Assembly: GCF_932276165.1 (NCBI RefSeq)
Contig: NC_063998.1
Location: 4,228,501-4,292,500, forward strand
Length of the DNA: 64,000 nucleotides
DNA from: Plutella xylostella
Taxonomy: Eukaryota; Arthropoda; Insecta; Lepidoptera; Plutellidae
Direction of reading: 5' to 3'
Positions 50,201 to 61,100 of this stretch are shown piece after piece; position 1 is the stretch's first letter, and the number at the start of each line of letters is the position of its first letter. The position numbers and the translations under genes are program-made. Under the pieces are notes generated by a model, which saw only the letters and a program-made list of their open reading frames with translations, was not told the DNA's origin and searched no databases.

Positions 50201-53200
50201 ATGACAAATACAACTGGGAAATGAAGGGTTTATTGATACTTCGTTCAGACACACACACACACATTTATAAGGGAAACTTTGGTATATTGTTTCTGTAAAA
50301 CTTGATTGAGTTACCTATTATATAGGTACTTATTTAGCTAAAAAAAAAAGAAATTTATTCCAAAAGTTACCTTTATTTCACAAATATTTTCCAAATGATC
50401 AACTAATGTAGATACAAGAATTATTGCTACTTATGTAATAAGTATTTTAATAAAAATTTAAAAATAATAATACTGAGTAAAATCTTAAAAGAAAAAAAAG
50501 ATTTTTATAAATAAATAGTTAATTTCATTTTAAAACTACTAACTTAATAATATGTGGGGATATCTCACACACGACCATCCGACCCTAAATTAGGCAGAGC
50601 CTGCAATATGGGTATCGGACCGTCAGTTAGTAGTGTGCAAATTGGTTCAAGTAATTTACACACCATACACTCTTAGTCTTGCTTTTGTAGTAAATTGGCG
50701 AAGAAAGGCGGTTCTACTCGGGCACAAACGTGGTACAAACGCTTTAGTCGATTTATTATTTAAGTTAGCTATGCACGCATTAACACATCGACGTCTATAC
50801 AGGCTATAGATGTTTTTACAAAGTACCTTTTACAGACTCCACACGACACACTACACTTTACACAAAAAAAAATACAATTACTTTGAAACAATTTGCTTAG
50901 AAAAATATCTACATACCAAAAGTTGATCATGACGAAAAACAAATACACTTTACACTAAAAACACATTCTGATCGAAGTGTAAATAAACTAGATGCATTTC
51001 TTTTAAATTTAGGTAGGTAAATGATTGAAAATAAAATTAATAATTAGATACATTATATTTTATTGATTTAATCAGTGGGGAGGAAGAAGGCCTTGATGTT
51101 TATTAGAGTGGCGTGAATCAGAGAAAGAGGATGAGAGTTGTGGTGAATTGAATATCTAGGAATCTAAGTATTGGAAAAATAATACGTAGTTACAAACATA
51201 TAGTTAAGTGAAAGTGGCTTTAGTAAAATATCATGGCTGTTCTCCTGCACTGAAGGAAAGATTCCGATTTCACCTTAATGACACAACACTATACAAAAGA
51301 GAATATTTATGAAGATTTTGGTGTTAGGATAGGACAGCATAGTCAAATTATACTGTTGTATGTACAGTATCTTCATAATATTCTATACTCAACATGTACT
51401 TACTTACTTAAAGAAAAAAATTTATTTTCAACACAAAATTTTGTCATTTTGCTGGATTGGAGGGGGATTGAAAAGTTGTGAATCAGTTGTAAACATGAAT
51501 GCAATTATGGTTCACAATAATAATTCTCTTTCTAGTTTTGGTAGAATGATACTTGATATTTCTACACTCTACATCAAGCTCGGAGATTGGTGGACATTGT
51601 TCCTGGGGATTGTTAGAATGAGACTTGAACTTTATTAATTTCTATTGATGATGCATCGTCGAAAACATAGGGCGTGGGAGAGTTCGTGCTCTAAGAGGGC
51701 GTGCTAAAGATGCCATAAAATTCTTAAAAATAAATTTAAGGTTCTGTGGTTTCTCATTTAGTATTGGATCCTTCTGATCGACAGGGTATCCCCTTGTTCC
51801 CGGTTTATTGGAGCATGAATAATCTACTAAGTATTCGATCAATAGTTATGTAAATAATAAATAATAATAGGGATGGTCGATGATTTTTGATAATTTCTGG
51901 GGATCTTGTTGGCTAATCATCTGAGTCATTTTACACACATACACACAGACATATTGAGGTGATAATCGGAATTTCCTTTTACTAACTTTTCATCGTTTAA
52001 ATTCAATGAATTTGATATTTGCGAAAATGGGTAGTGTATATTATTGTGTATATTTTTTCCATATCTCAATTATAATATACTTGCGATACTACAAAAATAT
52101 AAGGGGTTGAATGTAATGTTCCATCGATGCCGAAACATTAACTATTTCGCAAATAATGAATTTAAACTACGACTGGATGTTCCGAGGGATTTGTTGCGCT
52201 TTGGAAGGGTTTTCCCGTGGGATTTTTGGAAAAGTTGTCTATTAAATCATTCAGGGTGTCGGCTAACTTCGTGCCAAGCTTTGTTGTACCGATTGCGATT
52301 CACAGAATAATCAAGATAATTATTCTGAGTGTAGGTGAGCCTTAATATTGATATCGGCGAGTTGAGGGTAGACGATAATATCCACGTAAGCGAGCAGCGC
52401 GTGGGCACTTGGCACTTTTGTGTGAGCAGCCGTGGTGAGCAGACGGTCAGATGGAGGGGATGATCGGTGCCGTAGGAGCGTGAGGGACCAGGCGCGTGGA
52501 GCCGAGGCGGAACACCGAGTCCGAAGCTAAGTGATCTTTCTATTTACTTACTTTTTTATCTCTCGTATATGATTGATAAGTTATACACTTTATTTCTTGA
52601 TGGACGCTAACCCACGGCTGCAATTTCCATCACACTGGTATAGGGATTAGATAGGTAGGTACACTAAAGGTCTTCTACCTTGCTCATTCAGTATTTAGCT
52701 AGCTAGAGAAAAACCTACACATTACACATTCCCTAGCTTTGGTTCAACTTATTTTAGTTTATAATAGGGACTTCTGGATATACACAAATAGGCAGAAGCG
52801 GGCTGATGATGATGATGATGATGATTATCAAAAAGCTAAAACCTGACAATGGATCTTACTTCAAAAATAATAAATTCTTATCAAATGAAAAGTATACACC
52901 TACCTTCAAATTTGTTCTATGGTTCTTTGTTCAAATTATTGATTTTTCATTAGGTAAATAAATACTTCTGTAGAATCTATGCTATAGTAATTATTCAAAG
53001 AATAAAGTAGATACATACTTAAATAAACTTTTCAAAGATGATTTATAGTAGTATCCATATGGCAGAGAAGATTATTTGACTTTGAGTCTTACAACAAGTA
53101 TCAGCGCAGGGAAAGAATTGATTAACGGAGGAACATACTCTAAAGGTGTCAAGATATCACAAATAAGGGTTCTAGATACTTATTTTAAATCATTTCTGGT

Positions 53201-54600
53201 CCTATATTGCTCAATAAATACAAATAGCTTGAAGGTAGATCAGATTCCTGTCCAATTTCCATATTTTCAGAAAGTTATGTAAATTCTAACCAACAGAAGT
53301 ATTTGTTTCCTTGTTAAAGCAATAAATTCTTATGTAAAAAAGGATAGCAAGGATATAGTAGGAATAAAGTTAGCTAGGATATATTTATTACAACTATTTA
53401 TAATATATTTGAATAAGATTATATAATATTCACTATTTCATAATAATTATCCTATATTCCAATAAGATCAAAGAATATTCACTATTTCATGTTATATATT
53501 TAATCTTTTAAAATAATACCTAAATCACTTCCCACTTGGCTACAAAATTAGAGTCATATTATTATATTTTCAAATACTTATCTATTATGAAATTCATGAT
53601 TTAATAAAGTTACTATAGTATAAATTATTGAACTACTCTAGTTTCAGTTTATTTATGATTATAAATAAAATTGTCCCCTTAGCTTTGATAACATGTATTC
53701 ATGTTGATTTATTTACATGAACAAAAAAGACAAACCATGTAAATATATTTAAGTTAGGAGCAAGGGAAGTGATTAATAAGTTGGTCGGAGGAATGTCCAA
53801 GTCAATGGTTGTGTTCCACGAGGGCTCCAATTGAATATTTGCTATTATTATTTATCTAATTTAGAGTCTTATATATTGATTCAATCGGGTGTAGTGATCA
53901 AGGCCTACAAAGCGTATGGAGGGGCTTCCCTTATTAACCAACACCAAAAAACATTATTATCTATATTATTATCTTTATGTACTTACCTGTATATATGTAG
54001 TTATCATAAAAATAAAAGTTATACATTAAAGTTGTAGTATATAGGTCAATAATTATAGGCAGGTAGGAAGTATGTAATCAGTTCTAGGTCATAGTTTTAT
54101 TTAATTCACTATTCTTTCGTTTATTGGGTTACAACACAACGTAGGGTTTCCCTGGATGTTTCATGGCCAATCTAAAGCAGTATTTGTTTCACTCTTATTT
54201 CACTCAGGTTAGTTTATCCTTAGTAAATCCGATAGGTAGCCGGCAGTAGGGCGAAACGTTACACTATACGGGTACCCGGCTTCACTCATGGTTCTTGTTG
54301 GGTGAACCTATCCCTTGCTAGATTACTGCCTTAAGTAGCTGCCTAATTGCCGGCTAATTAACAAAATACCTACATACCTTATACATTTTCAGGTGCTTAC
54401 TTCAGGAGACGTCTGTAACATCCATGTTCAGACGTCGTGTGGCCAGAACGACGTTCAAAAGTACAGAAGAGCTGCGTCCGCGGCCGTACCCCCATTCGAG
54501 ATCCCCGAGATCTCCACGATCGAACTCCATACCAAGGATACCAGTAGCGCCACTGTCACCTATTCAATTCAATGCAAAATGTATTTTCACCGGCAAGTGA
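41289..54600 (+). CDS. PRR11-like proline-rich protein, 6 exons
   Basis: Exons 41289-41982, 42839-42930, 43254-43483, 43736-43976, 44054-44199 and 54393-54600 are all GT-AG, phases close, and they give 536 aa. In the last exon the frame used is the one reading CLLQETSVTSMFRRRVARTT to FTGK, not the longer frame beside it. Features in order: an acidic, Ser-rich N-terminal half with a basic patch (KGKKRRRKSDS), SKSWRLIDLCTWIG, a coiled coil (about 310-338), a run of 15 prolines, ITPQDIANVKLRKTKDN and PLVTQQMLL, then an Arg/Ser/Pro-rich tail. The last motifs match vertebrate PRR11 (a proline run, then a VKLKKT-type motif, then PLVT). PRR11 is a cell-cycle protein. Orthology is likely but not certain. 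Confidence 0.75.
42196..42353. repeat. Dispersed inverted-repeat fragment
   Basis: TACAGGGTGTCACG at the left and GGCTTAGTATACTTACCAC with TTTGCAATACCTTGTGTA at the right resemble the ends of the element at 63041-63311. It lies in intron 1 of the PRR11-like gene. Confidence 0.4.
44312..46463 (+). repeat. 5' LTR of the large element
   Basis: This 2152-bp direct repeat includes a GC-richer leader (44560-44730) and a GAT microsatellite (about 45004-45025). It is practically identical to 52112-54263. Confidence 0.92.
46464..52111 (+). other. Interior of the large LTR element, no coding sequence recognised
   Basis: Plus-strand sequence is poor in C, with no ORF above about 100 codons and no recognisable domain. 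It contains a three-unit tandem repeat (47280-47475), scattered AGGGGTTG words, and a SINE fragment at 50565-50625. Confidence 0.7.
47280..47475 (+). repeat. Three-unit tandem repeat
   Basis: Each unit of about 60-65 bp reads AGGGGTTGT, a T-rich spacer, TATGCTCCTCGTGGAG and AATAATCATCATC. CTCCTCGTGGAG is self-complementary, so each unit can form a small stem. Confidence 0.75.
52112..54263 (+). repeat. 3' LTR of the large element
   Basis: A 2152-bp copy of 44312-46463, followed by the CTAT target duplication. Confidence 0.92.
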
Positions 54601-55549
54601 CAGTTAGCAAAGTAAATTTAGGATTTCAGGAATGGTTCGTCAGCTATAAGTAGTTAGATAATTTTAGAACAAGGACTAAAAGGAGATGCTTTCGCTGCTG
54701 CGAAATGCTTATTGCCTAGGTACCTACATAATAATTTGTTATGTTTGATATAGGTAGTTGGTACTTATTTTACAACCATCATTCAATGAATGAAAAAATT
54801 AAATTGATTATGTGATTTATTTGTAAATTTGTTATACAAAACACTTAACCAATTTTTTATTTTCCGAGTAGGCAATTTTTGGATGTCGAAATTATTAAAC
54901 TTAGGTAGGTACTTACTTACATTCCGATTCAATAAATATTAAAATTATTTATAACAAACCTATGAAGTTATTTCTTACCTAACCCATAAAAAATGTCGGA
55001 CTCGTGTCGAGTATCGGCACAATAGGTTAAGTAATTAACTAGTACTTAAGTACAAGTACTCAAATTTATACTAACAACTGAAATACATACCTAACTACTG
55101 TAACTATATATTATTATTTATTATGTATATTTTTTTCTTGCCTTAAATCTCTACCGGGGCAAAGAAACCTGACCCTTCTCAAGTAAGAAAGAAAGAAAGA
55201 AGAAAGATCCGTTACTTATCATGGCTATGTTGGTCTATGGTTATTAGTGTTCGGAAAAGGCTGAGTAAACGTACCTATTGAGATTATTCCTCTGAGGTTC
55301 TTTTCGTTGCTCCACTATTTACGGGACACCCTGTGTAAGGATGCGGGAATAAAATTCGTTAAAAAGGTCGTTTCGCGGAGAATCCCATTTCTGATCTTTT
55401 GGATTATGGAGTTTTGAAACGGATTGAGGCTGAAGCACTTATAAAATATAATCCCAGAATAAAATAATAATTTTGTAATTAACATTTTTTGTTGTCGAAT
55501 TCGCCTGACGACAGTACCTACCTACTTATTTATAAATTTTGCAACGTAG
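54601..55549. other. Intergenic, no gene seen
   Basis: This holds the 3' UTR of the PRR11-like gene and AT-rich sequence with TAGGTAGGTACTTAC-type simple repeats. No exon is visible. Confidence 0.4.
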
Positions 55550-55700
55550 TATAGTGCCACAAACTTATCTGTTCCGGTGAGAGCGAACTAAATTGGTCCA
55601 TATAATCTATGTCAATATGAAATTCATTAGTACAGTAAGTAATGAGGTATGGACCAATTTAGTTCGCTCTCACTGGAACAGATAAGTTTGTGGCACTATA
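55550..55700. mobile_element. Near-perfect hairpin MITE
   Basis: TATAGTGCCACAAACTTATC onward (about 53 bp) is repeated in inverted orientation at 55648-55700 with hardly a mismatch, around a 45-bp loop. It lies 124 bp before the ASB3 start codon. Confidence 0.85.
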
Positions 55701-55823
55701 CAAGGATTTGACAATGTCACAAACAGCTGATTTTTGTTTTGCATTATTTTGCCATGCATATTAAAATTGAAATAAACTTTAATTCATAATTCAATTCTAT
55801 TAGATATTTTAATATAAGTAAGT

Positions 55824-57758
55824 ATGGATTTCAGTTCGTTTAATCCGCGCTCCTCGAACTCGTTGAATCTAGCGGCGCGTTACAATGACGTCGAGAACGT
55901 AAAGCGTTTATTGAAGAAGACCAATCCAAACTGTGTAGACAACAGAGGCTGGACGTGCCTGCACGAGGCGGCCGCCCACCAGAGCTACGAGAGCTTGCAG
56001 CTGATTCTCGCTCACCCCGACTGCCGCCCGCTGGCTGAGACCTTCGAAGGCCACACTGCCCTCTACCTGGCTATCCTCAAACACTACGACACAAGAACCG
56101 CTAAAGCATTACTAGAAAACGTTGAAGATATCGCAAACTATGCCAGTACTGAAATGGTTTCTCCCTTACACGTCGCCAGCGCACAGGGTTCAACAGAGTT
56201 CGTGCAGTTACTCTTGGATTATGGAGCAATCATTGATGTGCAGGACTTTGATGGTGACACTCCGCTGCATGATGCTGCGTTTCAGATGAAGCACGAGGTA
56301 GTGGCCCAGCTGCTGCACGCGGGCGCACAGGCCGAGCTCTGGAATGAGGCTCTGTACACACCGCTGCATCTCGCCTGCTTTAAAGGTTGCATGGAGACTG
56401 TGCTAGCCCTGAGACCTTTTATAAATGATGTCAACATATGCACAGGGAATGGGGAGACTCCTCTGATGCTGGCCACACAGAACAATGCTCTCGAAGTGGT
56501 CAAGTATCTCCTGGACAACAAAGCTGACCCACACATTAAGAATGAGGATGGGGATATAGCATTGAAAGTGGCTTTAATGCATGGATCTGCAGATATATTC
56601 AAAATCCTACTTCCAGTGACTGACAGAGATAAAATCAACAAAGATATAATTTTATTAGCATGTAAGCCTCACTATTTTAATATGGATATAGTTCTTTGCT
56701 TGTTAGAGTCAGATTTGGGTCCAGAGTTTTTTAATATTACAGAAGATTTTCATGTGACACTAGAGAAAATTGGTGGAATACAACCGAGTTATAGTAAGAA
56801 TGCCCCTCTCAACTCATTCCTGCACATCAGTGAGTACATTTGCAATCACTCGCTGGATTTGTTTGAGAAGATGTTCTTCTTGTTCCTGATGAGAGGAGTT
56901 GCAGTGGATGCGTTGTACATAGATGAGTGTCCGCCATTAGTTTACATTCATTACTGTGAACATTCCAAGTATTTTGAGGAAGTAAGTATGAAATGTTCAT
57001 TTATTCAACAATATTTGTTTAATAATAATTTCCATTCATTAAACTGGATTATGTCCAGCTTTGGATGACTTCAGTTTGATAATGATGGAATGAAAATAAA
57101 ACTATTACATACATCTAACAAAACCAATCTAAATTGTTCCAGGTATTCACAATACTCCAACAGCAGGGTTGTGATGTAGACTACCACAGTGTGAGTGGGT
57201 TCCCCGATGCGTTCATAGCATCAATAGCGACGGGGGGCGCCACAGCTCCAACAATGCTGCGGTTCAGCCTCGCCTGTGACCCCGACCAGCTGATGAGGTT
57301 CATCTGTGAAGTCCACATCATTGGCCGGATAGTGTTACTTGTAAGTTATAATTTTTATATAGTTATTTACTGATATGTGACCTGAGTCATAAAATTGAAT
57401 ATCAAAGCATATCTAACTGATCACTGACTAATCCAGAAATTTAGTTGTTTCTTTATCATCATATTTTTTTTAACGAAAGTGTTATTTATGTATCATAAAT
57501 GCAGTTGATTACAACATAGTTACTTATTTCCAATGATTTCAGGCCCAAACCCAGCTGGTATCAATGGTGGACATTCACGGTGAAGGACTTACTGTGGAAA
57601 CTGTAGCAAACTTCGTACCGACATTGAAACACTTGTGTAGGTTAACAATAAGGAGTTGTTTAAGAAATAGTGGAGTGAAGTCTAGCCGACAACTTCCAAA
57701 GGTCTTAGAGCTTTTACCACTGCCGCGTGCTATACTAGCCTTTCTAAGATATTTTTAA
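55824..57758 (+). CDS. ASB3: Ankyrin repeat and SOCS box protein 3, 3 exons
   Basis: Exons 55824-56981, 57143-57340 and 57543-57758 are GT-AG, all phase 0, and give 523 aa (human ASB3 is 518). About eight ankyrin repeats fill residues 10-275, for example NRGWTCLHEAAAHQSYESLQ, MVSPLHVASAQGSTEFVQLL and NGETPLMLATQNNALEVVKY. A divergent middle follows, then a C-terminal SOCS box: VPTLKHLCRLTIRSCL and PLPRAILAFLRYF. ASB proteins bind Elongin B/C and Cullin 5 through the SOCS box and present substrates for ubiquitination. The N-terminal MDF start and DNRGW repeat agree with ASB3 in particular. Confidence 0.87.
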
Positions 57759-58119
57759 GAAAGTCCAAGAGTTTAAAATCATAAGTACCTACGTAATGAT
57801 ATTATTATTTTGCCTGAAAAGATGGGTGTTACAATAAGTCTGAAGCCAAGGCTTGTGAATAAGTAAAAATACTGCAGTTGCTATGATGACTTCTGTTTTA
57901 TTATAAACTTTGTAAATAAAAATAGATCTCTATCACATGATGCTTTAGTACACGATTATATATTTTTCTACAGTCTTTCAATTAATAGAAATACATAAGT
58001 ATATTATGAATAAAAAAATTATCCCTATAGTTACGTACTGGTTATAAATTTATAATATTTACTTATATACAATATTGTACAAGTTAATATGTAGCTACTA
58101 AAATGATGTATTTTGATAT

Positions 58120-61100
58120 TTAGGCATTCGTAAAGTTCGCTCCATTTTTCATGTGTTCTTCGATTTCGGCCACACTGCAACGAAAGAGATTCAATAATCA
58201 GTAAAAAATATAAATAGAGCTCTAAAACTGGAAAACTAAACGTAACTTCTTTAATAGTGAAGGAAAACATCGTGAGACAAACTGGATCCTTGCATAACTG
58301 AAGTGCATTGTATTTCGCATATAGTAATGAAATGTATTTTTACTTATACCGAAGACTTATCCATGGAGTCAAAAGCATATCTAATATTATCACAGCATAT
58401 CTTATAACTAAACAACAAGCGCATTAGCAATTTACGTAGACTAACACTGAGTTGCACAAAGGAACTATAAACTAATGTCTGCATTATCTATTGCTGCCTT
58501 GCTTTGACAAGATACGTACAGAAAGATACACACATTATACATATTTAATGCCGACTCTGTAACTCAGCGTAATTTTTTAAATAGCCTAATTTGTGTCCCA
58601 AGCCCACTGCTGGGCAAAGACCTCCTTATGTTTGGTCCAACGATCGCGATCCTCCGCAACTTCGGACCACTTAGGTCTTGTAACTCAGGAACTTGTCAAT
58701 GTAGTCGTCCGTAAACTCCGCGTTAGTTATCAAAAAAGATGCCCACAATAACACAGCACTTACGTCCTAGGCACGAAGGTCATATTCTCCACTCCAGTCT
58801 CCGTGATCACCACGTCATCTTCGATCCTCACTCCGCCGAAGCCGCGGAACCTCTGCAGCATCTCTGTGTTGAAGAAGCGGGCTTGCTCCGGGTTGGCTAG
58901 TGCTTGGTCTAGCAGCTGTAAATGACATTTAAAATAGATTAGGAGTCAAAGATTGACTTATTGCTGATGATGTTGATATGAATTATCGAAATATTTCAAT
59001 TTTCGAAGTTTTGAATACTGTTAAGATTTATGATGGTTGAATCCTTATCATCGTCTACATCAGCTTATAATTATCCCCCACTGCTGGAATTTTCTCGATT
59101 AAACTCTGACTTACCGGAGAAAGTTACAGCCGAGAACTCATCATACCCAACAGTTTTTCGACCGGGCTACCATTTCAGATATCAGATTTAAGAGCTGTCG
59201 GCACAAGATAACGAAACCACAGAATCGCATCGCGTCTGTAAAAGTCACCATGAGCGAGGCCTGTTAACAAAACTCACCCGATCAATGAAGTAGCAGCCAG
59301 GCTCGACGGTGAGGCACATGCTCGGCAGCAGGGCGCGGGCGGTGCGCAGGCGGCTCAGCGGCGCGCGCGGCGGCCGCGGCGGGCAGCTAGCGAGGTACCC
59401 GCCTACATCGTGCACTCACCCTACCCATGCAGTAGGTACCCACGTTCGCGTTATACATTCAAGGCACTATTAACAATCTAAAGCACAGCAACTGTATCGA
59501 TGCAAACACTCACCCTATCAATGTAGTAGGTACCCACGCACCCATTATTAACGCTCTAAAGCACCGCAACTGTATCGATGCAAACGCGTCGTATCGTACG
59601 ATATTGGAGGAAGAATTTGGGAGAATCGTTTATATCGCTATATTCTTGCTGTAGAACCGCGACAGAATCGTGTTTACGCGGTCTCGCTCACACACCTAGC
59701 GACAAAATGGTTACAAAAAGCTCTAGCGACCGCATCGCTACAAAAACCTCATTCTCACTCTTATTTAGAATCTCTTACCCGATCAATGAAGTAGCAGCCG
59801 GGCTTAGAGTAAGGCACATGCGCGACCCGCATCGCTATAAAAAACCTCGTTCTGGCTTAATTAGTATTCCAAACTATCACTACAAAAAGCTCTTTCTTTC
59901 CCCTAATTACCATTCTATAAACTCACCCGATCTATGAAGTAGCAGCCGGGCTCGACGGTGAGGCACATGCTCGGCAGCAGGGCGCGAGCGGTGCGCAGGC
60001 GGCTCAGCGGCGCGCGCGGCGGCCGCGGCGGGCAGCTAGCTAGGTACCCGCCAACGTCGTGCACTCACCCTACCCATGCAGTAGGTACCCACGTTCGCGT
60101 TATACGCATTCAAGGCACTATTAACGCTCTAAAGCACAGCAACTGTATCGATGAAAACACTCGCCCTACCCATGCAGTAGGTACCCACGCACCCATTATT
60201 AACGCTCTGAAGCACAGCAACTGTATCGATGCAAACGCGTCGTATCGTACGATATTGGAGGAAGAATTTAGGAGAATCGTTTATATCGCTATTTTCTTGC
60301 TAAAGAAGCGCGGCTGAATCGTGTTTATTAGGTGGTGACCGCATTGCTAGAGAAAGCTCATTCTCCACTCACCCTGTCTATGAAGTAGCAGCCGGGCTCG
60401 ACAGTAAACACATGATGTATGTTAGTAACTAGTAGCTATCGATAGATAGAGTATTGAAACTGGCGGTAAGTGGGCGATGGGGTATCGCTACAAAAAGCTC
60501 TTTCATTCTCTAATTTAGCATCTCTTACCCTATCTATGAAGTAGCAGCCGGGCTCGACGGTGAGGCACATGCACGGCAGCAGGGCGCGGGCGGTGCGCAG
60601 GCGGCTCAGCGGCGCGCGCGGCGGCCGCGGCGGGCAGCTAGCGAGGTACCCGCCCACATCGTGCACGTCCAGCCCGATGAGGTGGCCGAGGCCGTGCGGT
60701 TGGAGGATGCCGTGGATGCCGTGCTGGAATGTTTCATTTAATTCAATTCAATTGGATCCGAATATTATTAAAAATGATCATAAAAAGCAGAGGACCCAAA
60801 TGGGATCCCTGGGGTACTCCACTGAGCATATTGATCCCAGACGTGTAATTGCTGACTAGAACCGCTTGCGATCGTTTTTCGATATAGGAGGAAATCCACA
60901 AGAATAAGTTACCTCGAATTCCAGCTCGATGTAGCTTTAGCTAAAGATGCTTATGATCAACTCGATCGAAGTCGCTTTTATGTACATACTACGCTCTGTA
61001 TGTTAGCTTTAACGGAATGCTTAATCATAGTTTCAGGTCAGTAGACATGTCAGCTCTTATGAAAACAGAGCATGATCTGTAATCATCCACTGCTGGACAT

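Larger units (their letters stand above)
44308..54267 (+). mobile_element. Large LTR element with noncoding interior (LARD-like), recent
   Basis: Two 2152-bp LTRs (44312-46463 and 52112-54263; TGTAATG start, GTTACA end) flank 5648 bp. The target duplication is CTAT (44308-44311, 54264-54267). I saw one difference between the LTRs (near 45835/53635). No Gag, protease, reverse transcriptase or integrase motif is readable inside. A purine-rich AAGGGGTTGA precedes the right LTR and a TGGTACCGAAAGACC follows the left one as a candidate primer site. The size and lack of genes suit a large retrotransposon derivative moved in trans. It makes up nearly all of the last intron of the PRR11-like gene, in the same orientation. 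Confidence 0.88.

Noticed and set aside
54393..54653. Longer frame in the last exon of the PRR11-like gene (GDVCNIHVQTSC)
   Set aside because: Exon 5 ends in phase 2, which selects the other frame (CLLQETSVTSMFRRR), and that frame agrees with the Arg/Ser/Pro-rich tail.
60436..60666. Independent ORF around the PEPD exon
   Set aside because: It is the PEPD exon read through its donor into the intron. The spliced frame continues at 58915.
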